In this document: one piece after another, positions 8,849-16,943 of the stretch
Layout: the number at the start of each line of letters is the position of its first letter
Position numbering within the stretch: the stretch's first letter is position 1
DNA from: Bacteroidota bacterium
GTDB taxonomy: Bacteria > Bacteroidota > Bacteroidia > Chitinophagales > JADIYW01
Length of the DNA stretch: 36,678 nt
Direction of reading: 5' to 3'
NCBI GenBank assembly: GCA_020436225.1
Contig: JAGQYE010000033.1
Coordinates: 1 to 36,678, forward strand
Notes under the pieces: generated by a model
What the model was told of the DNA's origin: nothing
Database searches by the model: none
The model's input: only the letters and a program-made list of their open reading frames with translations
Made by a program: the position numbers and the translations under genes

Positions 8849-9049
8849 ATGTGGAGCAGCATAAAATATCAACTTTTTAATCAATGGAATATTATTCGAT
8901 TTATTAGATTAATGCTCGGCATCATTATTTTAGTACAAGCAATTTTAATGCGAGATTTTTTAATCGGTGCTATCAGTATTTATTTCTTATATCAAGCTAT
9001 ATTTAATCAATCTTGTTGTGGCACTAATAATTGTTCAACACCAAAATAA
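8849..9049 (+). CDS. Small membrane protein with Cys-rich C-terminus
   Basis: A 66-residue protein with two membrane segments (about 17-34 and 37-53) and the tail SCCGTNNCSTPK, which holds three cysteines in a CC-x4-C arrangement. I recognise the layout (R-x2-RLxLG..QA..RD..G) as a small conserved Bacteroidota protein near rhodaneses, but it has no established function. The tail could bind a metal or accept persulfide; this is inference. It starts 3 bases after the rhodanese stop, so co-translation is likely. Confidence 0.75.
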   Translation: MWSSIKYQLFNQWNIIRFIRLMLGIIILVQAILMRDFLIGAISIYFLYQAIFNQSCCGTNNCSTPK

Positions 9050-9078
9050 TTTTCATTTCAAATAAAAACATTCAACAA

Positions 9079-9777
9079 ATGAAAACAAAAATTTTATCCA
9101 TCTTAAGCATTTTATTGTTTTTTACTTCTGCTTGTAATTCGCAACAAGTAGATGTAAATCCTGAAAAATTTAATCAACTTATTAATGAAGATAAAAATGC
9201 TGTTGTGTTAGATGTAAGAACGCCGGAAGAATACAATTCAGGCTACATAAAAGATGCCAAAAGCATCGACTATAGAAGCAGTGATTTCGAAAATGAAGTC
9301 AACAAACTTGACAAAAATAAAACCTATTACGTGTATTGTCTTTCGGGCGGAAGAAGTGGTTCTGCAGTTAAGCTAATGCAAAAAAACGGATTTAAAAACG
9401 TCGTAAATTTAGACGGCGGCATCTTAGCGTGGAATGCTAAAGCATTGCCTTTAACACAAACAAATTCTACTGCTGTTGCCGATAAAATTTCTATGGAGCA
9501 ATATCAACAAATGATATCATCAGACACATTAGTGTTGGTTGATTTTTATGCACCTTGGTGTGGACCTTGCTTAAAAATGAAGCCAATGTTGGAAGATGTC
9601 GCACAAGAATATGCAGGCAAAGTAAAAGTAATTCGACTAAACATAGACGAAAACAAGCAATTAGCCAAAACACTAAACGTAGTAAAGATTCCTATTCTAA
9701 AAATCTTTGAAAAAGGAAAAGAAAAATGGGTACACAACGGTTACATTGAAAAAGCTGAGTTAATCAAACAACTCTAA
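9079..9777 (+). CDS. Rhodanese-thioredoxin fusion lipoprotein
   Basis: A 232-residue exported protein. A lipoprotein signal ends at C19 (LLFFTSAC). The rhodanese domain (about 25-122) has the active loop C87-LSGG-R92 and DGGILAWN; the thioredoxin domain (about 138-232) has the WCGPC redox motif (C161, C164) and the cis-Pro in KIPILK. It should sit on the periplasmic side of a membrane and combine sulfane-sulfur transfer with disulfide/persulfide reduction. ATG-9079 is chosen because it places a proper lipobox at the N-terminus. It is the last gene of the Crp/Fnr-rhodanese run; its stop overlaps the convergent gene by 4 bases. Confidence 0.9.
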   Translation: MKTKILSILSILLFFTSACNSQQVDVNPEKFNQLINEDKNAVVLDVRTPEEYNSGYIKDAKSIDYRSSDFENEVNKLDKNKTYYVYCLSGGRSGSAVKLMQKNGFKNVVNLDGGILAWNAKALPLTQTNSTAVADKISMEQYQQMISSDTLVLVDFYAPWCGPCLKMKPMLEDVAQEYAGKVKVIRLNIDENKQLAKTLNVVKIPILKIFEKGKEKWVHNGYIEKAELIKQL

Positions 9778-10451
9778 ATATAAATATCACGTTGTTTCTC
9801 ATCTAAAGATTTATCCGCAGAATAAGATTTAATTGATTCTGCAAAAACTTTTATAAACACAAACAAACAAGTACAAAGAATTATGGATGTTTGGTGTTCT
9901 AAGTGTAATTTCTCGGTCAAGCCTTTATGTAAAAATACAATCAACACTACAGAAACATGGACTACTAAAATATGTATATCTAAAAATGAATAGGTAGCGT
10001 CGGCATCTTGTGTTTTATATTTCTGCGGCAGATAATAAGAAACATAAAAATTATACAAACCGTTTGCAAAAAAACTTAGTGCCGTAATTTTATAAAAAGT
10101 TCCTTTTAAAGTCAATGCTTGAACCATTTGTATCATTTCATCTGTCCTACTTTCTTTTGCACTCATTAATACACCAATAAACGTAATTAAAAAAATCAAG
10201 TAAAAACAAAAAATTCCAATACGAGCTAAAATAAATTTTATGCCAATAAAAATTTTTGTTGACGTTGGCATTGGTTTTCCTTGCGCCATCCAAATTTTCA
10301 AAGCATCAAAAAAGGTGATAAACAACAACTCTAACCAATACAAATAAATTACAGAGAATAATGTCCATCCATAATGCACGACGCCATAAATAGGCATCAA
10401 ATTAGAAAAAATGAGTAACGGTAAACTATAATAAAAATACTTTCTCGACAT
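9774..10451 (-). CDS. Multi-pass membrane protein of unknown function
   Basis: About 225 residues from the ATG at 10451 (protein begins MSRKYFYY). About six membrane segments are visible. The pattern of an N-terminal NLMPIYGVVHYGW..YLYWLELLFITFFDALKI resembles the DUF6498-type membrane proteins, but I am not sure of this. An in-frame start at 10496 would add 15 unlikely residues. It is transcribed divergently from pdxH (66-base spacing) and converges on the rhodanese-thioredoxin gene with a 4-base stop overlap. No function can be assigned. Confidence 0.7.
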   Translation of the reverse strand: MSRKYFYYSLPLLIFSNLMPIYGVVHYGWTLFSVIYLYWLELLFITFFDALKIWMAQGKPMPTSTKIFIGIKFILARIGIFCFYLIFLITFIGVLMSAKESRTDEMIQMVQALTLKGTFYKITALSFFANGLYNFYVSYYLPQKYKTQDADATYSFLDIHILVVHVSVVLIVFLHKGLTEKLHLEHQTSIILCTCLFVFIKVFAESIKSYSADKSLDEKQRDIYI

Positions 10452-10516
10452 ATTGAATTTTTGTTTTAATAATTTTACGATGATTGTATTACACAAGATA
10501 ATTACTAATTTTAGTT

Positions 10517-11164
10517 ATGCCAAATAGAGACTTACATAAAATGCGCGAAAGCTACGAAGCCGCCAAATTATTAGAAACTGATTGTCATAAAAATCCATTT
10601 ATTCAATTCGACGCTTGGTTTCAAGAAGCATTAAACGATCAACTTGTTGAACCGAATGCTATGCAAATTGCGACTGTCGGCAAAAATATGCAACCTTCCA
10701 TTCGAACAGTTTTATTAAAAAGTTTTGATGAAAACGGATTTGTGTTTTTCACAAACTATGAAAGTAAAAAAGGCATTGAAATTGCCGAAAATGAACACGT
10801 TGCACTGTTGTTTTGGTATCGCGAACATCAACGACAAATACGCATAGAAGGCATCGCACAAAAAACAGCTGAATCGTTGAACACATCTTATTTTTATGAA
10901 CGTCCGCATGATAGTCAATTGGCTGCTTATGTTTCTCAACAAAGTCAAGTGGTAAAAGACAGACCAACCTTAGATAATCTATTTATTGAGCAACAACATC
11001 TTTTAGAAAATAAGATTATTCCTAAAAAAGAAAATTGGGGCGGTTATGTAATTACGCCAAATTTGTTTGAATTTTGGCAAGGCAGAGCTAATCGTTTTCA
11101 CGATAGAATTCAATACCAAAAAACAAGCGATAATGCTTGGATAATGGAACGCTTGATGCCTTAA
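10517..11164 (+). CDS. pdxH: Pyridoxamine 5'-phosphate oxidase
   Basis: FMN-dependent oxidation of PNP or PMP to pyridoxal 5'-phosphate, the cofactor used by HemL and ThrC elsewhere in this window. The 215-residue length is normal. Family marks: the N-terminal FDAWFQEAL, SIRTVLLKSFDENGFVFFTNYESKKG with FMN-contacting residues, EHQRQIRIEG, SQQSQVV, NWGGYVITPNLFEFWQGRANRFHDRI, and the almost universal C-terminal ERLMP. A TAATTTTA sequence (10506-10513) lies only 3 bases before the ATG and is too close to serve as a standard promoter for this start. Confidence 0.96.
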   Translation: MPNRDLHKMRESYEAAKLLETDCHKNPFIQFDAWFQEALNDQLVEPNAMQIATVGKNMQPSIRTVLLKSFDENGFVFFTNYESKKGIEIAENEHVALLFWYREHQRQIRIEGIAQKTAESLNTSYFYERPHDSQLAAYVSQQSQVVKDRPTLDNLFIEQQHLLENKIIPKKENWGGYVITPNLFEFWQGRANRFHDRIQYQKTSDNAWIMERLMP

Positions 11165-11270
11165 AATGGCCATTTATATTTTCACTTAGAAAGAAAATTT
11201 TATTTTATTTTTCTTCAACTGTAACATTTTGAAGTTTCTCGTATCTAAACGACAAACTAAAAAAAATAAA

Positions 11271-12134
11271 ATGAAAAAGATTACCATTTACGCGCTCTTA
11301 TTTGCATTGCTTATACTAAACTTATATGCAAATGCGCAATCCGACACTAACACTACATCATTTAAAGTAGAACAAACAGGACAAGGCGAAACTGCCATTG
11401 TTTTTATTCCGGGCTTTGCTTGTTCCGGCGATGTTTGGGATTCCACAATCATAAAATTTGAAAATAAATTTACGTGCTACACACTTACAATGCCAGGATT
11501 TGCAGGCGTTCCTGCGCAAAGTGAACCAACATTTAATGCTTGGAAAAATGAAATTGCCAACTTTATTAAATCAAGAAAATTACAACATACTATTTTAGTC
11601 GGACACAGTATGGGCGGCGGTTTAGCTATGTCAATCGCTGCAGATTATCCGGAATTAATTAGTAAAATTGTGATTGTAGATGCATTGCCATGCTTATCAG
11701 CTTTAATGAATCCAAATTTTAAATCAGTAGAAAATATCGACTGCTCAACAACTATACAGCAAATGACTTCTACTACCAATGATCAATTTTATAGAATGCA
11801 AAAATTAACCATGAAACAATTGGTTGCAGATACAACAAAACAAAAGGTAGCATTAAATTGGAGTATGCAATCCGACAGAAAAACGTTTGCAAAAATGTAT
11901 TGCGATTTTACCAATACCGACTTACGAGAAAAAATTAAAAATATTTCTTGTCCAACACTTGTTTTATTAGAGCCTTCATTCAAAGATTTAAAACCTGAAA
12001 TCGAAGCTCAATATAAATTGTTGAAAAATGTACAATTTGCTTATGCTAATAAAGGTTTGCATTTTATCATGTATGATGATTTTAGTTGGTACATCAATCA
12101 ATTAGAATCCTTCATCAACAAAACTACACTATGA
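11271..12134 (+). CDS. Exported alpha/beta-hydrolase
   Basis: A 287-residue alpha/beta-hydrolase-fold protein with a Sec signal peptide (about 1-23, ending NAQS). The nucleophile elbow is GHSMGG with Ser113, the oxyanion segment is FIPGFACSGDVW, and the probable catalytic His lies in KGLHFIMYD near the C-terminus. Substrate unknown; esterase or peptidase activity is possible. ATG-11271 is preferred over an upstream in-frame TTG at 11229 because it gives a clean signal peptide. Its stop overlaps the next start as ATGA (12131-12134), so it is translationally coupled to an ECF sigma factor gene. Confidence 0.85.
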   Translation: MKKITIYALLFALLILNLYANAQSDTNTTSFKVEQTGQGETAIVFIPGFACSGDVWDSTIIKFENKFTCYTLTMPGFAGVPAQSEPTFNAWKNEIANFIKSRKLQHTILVGHSMGGGLAMSIAADYPELISKIVIVDALPCLSALMNPNFKSVENIDCSTTIQQMTSTTNDQFYRMQKLTMKQLVADTTKQKVALNWSMQSDRKTFAKMYCDFTNTDLREKIKNISCPTLVLLEPSFKDLKPEIEAQYKLLKNVQFAYANKGLHFIMYDDFSWYINQLESFINKTTL

Positions 12135-12601
12135 ATTTCGAAACTATATATATCGACTATTGGCAAAAGATTTTCCGTTTGTGTATGGGTTTCACAAATG
12201 ATGCACATGCAGCGCAAGACTTAGCACAAGAAACGTTTATAATCGTTTGGCAACAATTATCCAATTTCAGAAATGAATCGTCTCTCGGAACTTGGATTTA
12301 CAAAATAGCAACCAACAACTGCTTACGACAAATAGAAAAAGAAAAACGATTTCCAAAAGCCGAAATGCCAATTCATCTTACTGAAGAAGTTACGAGCAAT
12401 CAAGAACCAAAAATTCAATTATTGTATGCCTTTATTGCTGAGCTTCCGGAAACAGACCGTATCATTATTTCCTTAGAATTGGAGAATATAAAACAAGCAG
12501 AAATCGCACAAATTGTTGGATTATCAGAAGCAAACATTCGCGTAAAAATCCATAGAATAAAAGAAAAGTTAACCAAAAAATTTAAAGAACATGGATACTA
12601 A
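12131..12601 (+). CDS. ECF-type RNA polymerase sigma factor
   Basis: A 156-residue sigma-70 family protein with region 2 (residues about 5-65: DLAQETFIIVWQQLSNF, then the GTWIYKIATNNCLRQI segment) and region 4 (about 95-150: LPETDRIIISL.. AEIAQIVGLSEANIRVKIHRIKEKL). ATG-12131 overlaps the hydrolase stop by 4 bases; a longer in-frame start at 12086 inside that gene is less likely. The next gene overlaps by 11 bases and encodes a membrane protein, the usual position of an anti-sigma factor. Promoter targets are unknown. Confidence 0.9.
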   Translation: MNFETIYIDYWQKIFRLCMGFTNDAHAAQDLAQETFIIVWQQLSNFRNESSLGTWIYKIATNNCLRQIEKEKRFPKAEMPIHLTEEVTSNQEPKIQLLYAFIAELPETDRIIISLELENIKQAEIAQIVGLSEANIRVKIHRIKEKLTKKFKEHGY

Positions 12602-13187
12602 TCAAATCAACTTCAACGAGCTTTGGTCTAAGCAAGAAAGCACACCGCCTGATATCAAAGAATTAAGCAAAAAAATACATTCTTTCAAACGAAAAAATAT
12701 ATTGCGAATAATTCTTACAAACGTTGTTCTTGCCGGCACCATTGCATTTATCATCTTCGTTTGGATGCACTACCAGCCACAACTACTGACTACCAAAATC
12801 GGAATAATATTAACTGTTTTAGCCATGGTTATCTATATCATTGTTACAAACAACACCATTTCGCTATTCAAAAAAACAACTACCGTTGCCAGCAATCAAG
12901 AATATCTACAAAATTTATTAGCAATAAAACAAAAGCAACAGTTCATCAATACGACTATCATGAAAATCTATTTCATTTTACTTTCTATCGGAATTGGTTT
13001 GTACATGATTGAATATGCTTCGCGAATGTCGTTTTGGGGCGCTATTGTAACTTATGCGATTACTTTTGCATGGATTTTATTTAATTGGATTTACACTAGA
13101 CCACGAAAAATTAAAAAACAAGAACAAAAGATGAATGAGATAATTTCAAAATTGGAAGAAATTCAATCGCAACTTAAACAAGAATAA
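12591..13187 (+). CDS. Membrane protein, candidate partner (anti-sigma) of the ECF factor
   Basis: A 198-residue protein with a hydrophilic N-terminus (about 1-37), four membrane segments in two pairs (about 38-58, 66-86, 122-142, 146-168) and a basic, coiled-coil-like C-terminus (about 170-198, rich in K/E/Q). The N-terminal ELWSKQESTPPDIKELSKKI could be the sigma-binding part. The 11-base overlap with the sigma gene suggests coupled synthesis. No zinc-binding anti-sigma motif is present, so the role is inferred from position only. Confidence 0.75.
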   Translation: MDTNQINFNELWSKQESTPPDIKELSKKIHSFKRKNILRIILTNVVLAGTIAFIIFVWMHYQPQLLTTKIGIILTVLAMVIYIIVTNNTISLFKKTTTVASNQEYLQNLLAIKQKQQFINTTIMKIYFILLSIGIGLYMIEYASRMSFWGAIVTYAITFAWILFNWIYTRPRKIKKQEQKMNEIISKLEEIQSQLKQE

Positions 13188-13293
13188 AAATTAAGCTAAA
13201 ATAAAATAATTGTAAATGCATATAGTTATAAATAGTTCAAGATTTATTGGCATTGCTTTTGATATTTATCGAGAAAAAAGATTTAAATAAAAA

Positions 13294-13707
13294 ATGAAAA
13301 CAACAAAAATTACAATTATTGCAACAGCTTGCATCCTATTTTTTGCAGCTTGCAACAACACTCAAGAAAAGGAAACAAAAGACACAACTACTCAACAAGT
13401 GCAAGCAGAAACAGCCAATTGGCGAGGCACTTACACAGGAACTATACCATGTGCATCTTGTCCCGGCATCGATGTGAAAATTACGTTGAACGAAAATGAA
13501 ACGTATGAGAAAACGACAACTTACCAAGAAAGTGATATGCACACCGAAACAACTTCAGGAAAATTTGAATGGTCTGCTGATAAATCTAAAATCAATTTAG
13601 ATAATGAAAACTACAAAGTTGGAGAAAACCAATTAACTCTATTAGATGCAGAAGGAAATGAGCCAAAAGGCGAATTAGCACCAAATTATATCCTAACAAA
13701 AAAGTAA
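13294..13707 (+). CDS. NlpE-like lipoprotein
   Basis: A 137-residue lipoprotein: signal peptide with lipobox FFAAC (C20), a low-complexity N/T/E/Q linker (about 21-42), then an NlpE N-terminal-type domain with WRGTYTGTIPCASCPGI, including the CxxC pair C53/C56. E. coli NlpE is linked to copper tolerance and envelope-stress signalling; the same job here is not established. Only the N-terminal domain is present. It is followed by a strong terminator. The upstream 106 bases hold no clear promoter. Confidence 0.85.
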   Translation: MKTTKITIIATACILFFAACNNTQEKETKDTTTQQVQAETANWRGTYTGTIPCASCPGIDVKITLNENETYEKTTTYQESDMHTETTSGKFEWSADKSKINLDNENYKVGENQLTLLDAEGNEPKGELAPNYILTKK

Positions 13708-13735
13708 AAATTCTGCTTAAAATTCAATTGTTTTT

Positions 13736-13763
13736 AAATTGCTCACTTTGAGCAATTTTTTTT
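13736..13763 (+). terminator. Rho-independent terminator after the NlpE-like gene
   Basis: AAATTGCTC and GAGCAATTT form a perfect 9-bp stem with a 5-base loop, running straight into eight T. It isolates the following Rrf2 operon from the upstream genes. Confidence 0.85.
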
Positions 13764-13869
13764 ATTTAATGCAAAAAGAAGAAACAGTAAAAAAGAGGAA
13801 ATATTAAGTAATCCTTACCAAATATTAATTTTATTTAATTTCATAAAACATTTCGGACAATTTTATCGT

Positions 13870-13894
13870 AAATATGTATAATTGCGTATATTTG
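13870..13894 (+). promoter_or_regulatory. Promoter and candidate operator of the Rrf2 operon
   Basis: A TATATTTG -7 box lies at 13887-13894, 21 bases before the Rrf2 ATG. It overlaps the right arm of an inverted repeat AAATAT-N12-ATATTT (13870-13875 and 13888-13893). An operator that covers the -7 box would suit an autorepressing Rrf2 protein. The AT-rich context makes chance dyads likely. Confidence 0.45.
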
Positions 13895-13915
13895 TAGTCC
13901 AAATCAGAAACAAGA

Positions 13916-14350
13916 ATGTTTTCAAAAGCGTGTGAATATGGTTTAAAAGCGTTGGTGTACATCGCCACTCAATCTGCAGAAAACAAACGCGTAAAAATTG
14001 GAGACATCGCAGAAAATACCGGAACTCCTGTTGCTTTCACAGCAAAAATTCTGGGAACTTTAACTAAACACGAATTTGTTGATTCATTAAAAGGACCATA
14101 TGGCGGTTTTGAGATGACAAAGAAACAACGTGATGAAATAAAACTTAGTCAAGTAGTAAATGCTATTGATGGCGACAGTATCTATAAAGCATGTTCTATG
14201 GGAATGTCAGAATGTAGTGACGAAAATCCATGCATCTTACATCATAAATATGTAAAAGTAAGAAACGAAATAAGAAAAATGTTGGAAACTACAACAATTA
14301 GTCAACTTGCTGAGAAAGCAAAAAAAGATCAAATTGCAATACATATTTAA
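13916..14350 (+). CDS. Rrf2-family regulator with three cysteines (NsrR-like)
   Basis: A 144-residue Rrf2 winged-helix regulator: CEYGLKALVYIA at the start, wing region LKGPYGGFEMTK (59-69), dimer helix and a cysteine loop C93-x6-C100-x5-C106. This spacing is close to the cluster-binding loop of NsrR and IscR, so a [2Fe-2S] or [4Fe-4S] cluster that senses NO or redox state is likely. It leads an operon with a truncated haemoglobin and a RIC protein, both NO-related, which favours an NsrR-like role. It is probably autorepressed through the dyad at its promoter. Sequence alone cannot separate NO sensing from general redox sensing. Confidence 0.88.
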   Translation: MFSKACEYGLKALVYIATQSAENKRVKIGDIAENTGTPVAFTAKILGTLTKHEFVDSLKGPYGGFEMTKKQRDEIKLSQVVNAIDGDSIYKACSMGMSECSDENPCILHHKYVKVRNEIRKMLETTTISQLAEKAKKDQIAIHI

Positions 14351-14387
14351 AAAATTTAGACCTATTTAAGACAAGACTATCCTAAAT

Positions 14388-14783
14388 ATGAAAGAATTGA
14401 AAGACATACAAACTATCGAAGACATACAACTTATGGTAAATACATTTTATACTGCTGTAAGAAAAGATGATTTGCTTGGCGATATATTTAACAACGTAAT
14501 ACAAAATAGATGGCCGGAACATCTTGAAAAAATGTATCGTTTTTGGCAAACTGTTTTATTAGAAGAGCATACTTATAATGGCAGTCCTTTTGTACCACAT
14601 GCTAAACTTCCTGTCGATAAAGAACATTTTGAAAGATGGCTCGATTTATTTTTTAATACAGTAGATACTCTTTTTGAAGGTCCAAAAGCTGACCGTGCAA
14701 AATGGCAAGGAGACAGAATGGCTTCCATGTTTTTATATAAAATAAATTATTATAGAGACAACACATCGATTCCATTATTATAA
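14388..14783 (+). CDS. Group III truncated haemoglobin
   Basis: A 131-residue haem protein that probably binds O2 and NO and may act in NO detoxification. By alignment to group III globins from memory, the key residues are Y21 (B10), H45 (E7, WPEHLEKM), H71 (proximal F8, PHAKLPV) and W84 (G8, HFERWL). Group III globins such as Campylobacter Ctb are induced by NO through dedicated regulators. It lies 37 bases after the Rrf2 gene and 43 before the methyltransferase, with no promoter or terminator between. Confidence 0.9.
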   Translation: MKELKDIQTIEDIQLMVNTFYTAVRKDDLLGDIFNNVIQNRWPEHLEKMYRFWQTVLLEEHTYNGSPFVPHAKLPVDKEHFERWLDLFFNTVDTLFEGPKADRAKWQGDRMASMFLYKINYYRDNTSIPLL

Positions 14784-14826
14784 AAAATGCAGTTGTATAT
14801 AATTAAAGAACAATAAATACACAGTC

Positions 14827-15603
14827 ATGATAAAAGATAATTTTGATAAAGCACAAGGACATTGGATTCTAGCTCGAATGGGCAAGAAAGTATTGCGTCC
14901 CGGAGGCAAAGAACTCACACAAAAATTAGTTGACTTTCTTCACATCAACAAAAATGACGAAATTGTAGAATTTGCGCCTGGATTGGGTTTCACTGCTTCA
15001 TTGACGTTAGCTCAGCATCCAAAATCTTATATTGGAGTAGATGCTGACAAAGATGCTGTTGCATTTCTCAATCAAAAAATAAAAGGCGAAAATATAAATT
15101 TTAGATTAGGCAATGCCGCTCATACAGACATCAAAGATAACTCAAAAGATAAAGTTTATGGCGAAGCAATGTTGACCATGCATGCCGACCATCGCAAAGC
15201 AGAAATAATCAAAGAAGCACATCGCATATTAAAAAAAGGTGGTTTATATGCTATTCACGAACTTGGTTTAACACCCAATGAACTTAGCGATGCAGAAAAA
15301 GCTGAAGTACAACGCGACCTTGCTAATTCTATAAAAGTAAATGCTCGACCGTTAACACTAAATGAATGGAAAACACTGTTAGAAAATGAAGGTTTCAAAG
15401 TACAAAAGGTGGCTTCAAATCCAATGCATTTATTGCAAACAAAACGATTAATTCAAGATGAAGGTTGGTTCCGTTCTTTAAAAATCGGGTTTAATATTAT
15501 CACGCATCCAAAAGCGATGAGACGTATTTTGGATATGAAAAATGTTTTCCAAAAACATCAAGAAAAAATGAATTCTGTTGTTTTAGTTGCACAAAAAATA
15601 TAA
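14827..15603 (+). CDS. Class I SAM-dependent methyltransferase
   Basis: A 258-residue Rossmann-fold methyltransferase. Motif I is EFAPGLGFTA (48-57) with D72 as the acidic residue after beta-2; the post-I region is YIGVDADKDA and the later LKKGGLYAIHELG segment is typical. An N-terminal extension (FDKAQGHWILARMGKKVLRP) precedes the fold. The substrate is unknown; small molecules or lipids are more usual for this architecture than nucleic acids. Its place between a truncated haemoglobin and RIC in one transcription unit is the striking point: it suggests a role in NO or metal stress that the sequence alone does not reveal. Confidence 0.85.
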   Translation: MIKDNFDKAQGHWILARMGKKVLRPGGKELTQKLVDFLHINKNDEIVEFAPGLGFTASLTLAQHPKSYIGVDADKDAVAFLNQKIKGENINFRLGNAAHTDIKDNSKDKVYGEAMLTMHADHRKAEIIKEAHRILKKGGLYAIHELGLTPNELSDAEKAEVQRDLANSIKVNARPLTLNEWKTLLENEGFKVQKVASNPMHLLQTKRLIQDEGWFRSLKIGFNIITHPKAMRRILDMKNVFQKHQEKMNSVVLVAQKI

Positions 15604-15631
15604 ACAATTCACTAAATTTAAAATATAAAAT

Positions 15632-16357
15632 ATGAGCATCACCAAAGACACCATTATCGGCGAATTAGTAGCACAAGATTACAGAACCGCATCTATTTTT
15701 AAACAAAATAAGATTGACTTCTGTTGTAATGGCAATAGAACAATCGAAGACGCTTGCCTTCAAAAGAAGATTGACAGTATGCAATTGATACAACATCTTG
15801 AAGAAGCAACCACCAACTCCGGAAATAGTGGCGTAGATTTTAATTCTTTTCCGTTAGATGTTTTGGCAGATTATATTCAGAAAAAACATCATCGTTATGC
15901 AGAAGCAAAAATGCAAGAAATAATTCCCTATCTTAACAAAATAATTAAAGTACATGGCAGTCATCATCCCGAACTTGAACAAGTAGGTGAATTATTTAAT
16001 GAAACAGCAAGTGAATTAACTGTACACATGAAGAAGGAAGAATTAATGTTATTTCCATTCATCAAGAAATTAGAATATGCGCGAGAAAGTGGCACACCTG
16101 TTCAAGCACCATTTGGTTCTGTCGAGAATCCAATTCAGATGATGTTGCACGACCACGATACTGAAGGTGAACGTTTTCGTAAAATTGCAGCCTTGACTGA
16201 TAATTATAATCCACCTGCAGATGCCTGCACAACTTATAAAGTAACATTTTCTTTACTAAAAGAATTTGAAGAAGATTTACATTTGCATATTCATTTAGAA
16301 AACAATATTCTATTTCCAAAATCTATTGAACTCGAAAAAAAATTAAATCAAGCATAA
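15632..16357 (+). CDS. ric: RIC/ScdA/YtfE di-iron repair protein
   Basis: A 241-residue protein that repairs Fe-S clusters damaged by NO or oxidants. An N-terminal DUF542 domain (about 5-45) carries the twin Cys of DFCCNG (C31, C32). The hemerythrin-like domain (about 78-235) has the expected di-iron ligands: H86/H87, H108-H112 cluster, H132 and E136 (HMKKE), H173 or H175 (LHDHD), and H219 and E223 (HIHLE). Length is typical for Bacteroidota members. It sits between the methyltransferase (28 bases) and azurin (30 bases). Production on NO exposure through the Rrf2 protein is the obvious expectation. Confidence 0.95.
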   Translation: MSITKDTIIGELVAQDYRTASIFKQNKIDFCCNGNRTIEDACLQKKIDSMQLIQHLEEATTNSGNSGVDFNSFPLDVLADYIQKKHHRYAEAKMQEIIPYLNKIIKVHGSHHPELEQVGELFNETASELTVHMKKEELMLFPFIKKLEYARESGTPVQAPFGSVENPIQMMLHDHDTEGERFRKIAALTDNYNPPADACTTYKVTFSLLKEFEEDLHLHIHLENNILFPKSIELEKKLNQA

Positions 16358-16387
16358 ATTATTTTTTAATCACTAAACCTTATTCAA

Positions 16388-16900
16388 ATGAAAAAATTAT
16401 TTTTAGTTTTCACAATCGCTTCTCTAACATTTGTAGCATGTAACAACAAAACAAGTGACTCAGGAGAAACCACAACAGAAACCACAACAGAAACTGCACC
16501 AGCAGAAACACCGGAAAGTAATGTAGCCACTGTTGAACTTAATGCCGGAGATGATATGAAATACGATTTAAGCGAAATCGTAGTAGAAGCCGGACAAACA
16601 GTAAAATTGACTTTACACCACACTGGTCAATCTCCAGCTACTACAATGGGACACAACTTTGTATTGTTAAAAGCAGGTGTTGACTTTGACAAATTTGTTT
16701 TAGCAACAGCAACAGCAACTGAAGCAACTGACCATATTCCTGCTGACCATGCTGCAGATGTTATTGCGCATACAAAAACAATTGGTGGTGGCGAATCTAC
16801 AGAAATTGAATTTCCTGCACCTCCAGCCGGAACATATGATTTCTTATGCTCTTTCCCTGGTCACGCAGCATTGATGAAAGGTAAATTTATCGTAGAATAA
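16388..16900 (+). CDS. Azurin-like type 1 copper lipoprotein
   Basis: A 170-residue electron carrier on the periplasmic side. The signal peptide ends in a lipobox at C18 (LTFVAC), followed by a Thr/Glu-rich linker (about 21-46) and the azurin fold (about 47-170). The copper ligands are all present: H89 (MGHNF), C154, H159 and M163 (LCSFPGHAALM). Azurins pass electrons to nitrite or NO reductases and peroxidases in other bacteria; no such partner is encoded in this window. It is the last gene before the terminator at 16944, so it belongs to the Rrf2 unit. Confidence 0.92.
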   Translation: MKKLFLVFTIASLTFVACNNKTSDSGETTTETTTETAPAETPESNVATVELNAGDDMKYDLSEIVVEAGQTVKLTLHHTGQSPATTMGHNFVLLKAGVDFDKFVLATATATEATDHIPADHAADVIAHTKTIGGGESTEIEFPAPPAGTYDFLCSFPGHAALMKGKFIVE

Positions 16901-16943
16901 TAGAGATTTATTCGATTATTTTTCGATCCAACGACTACTTACA

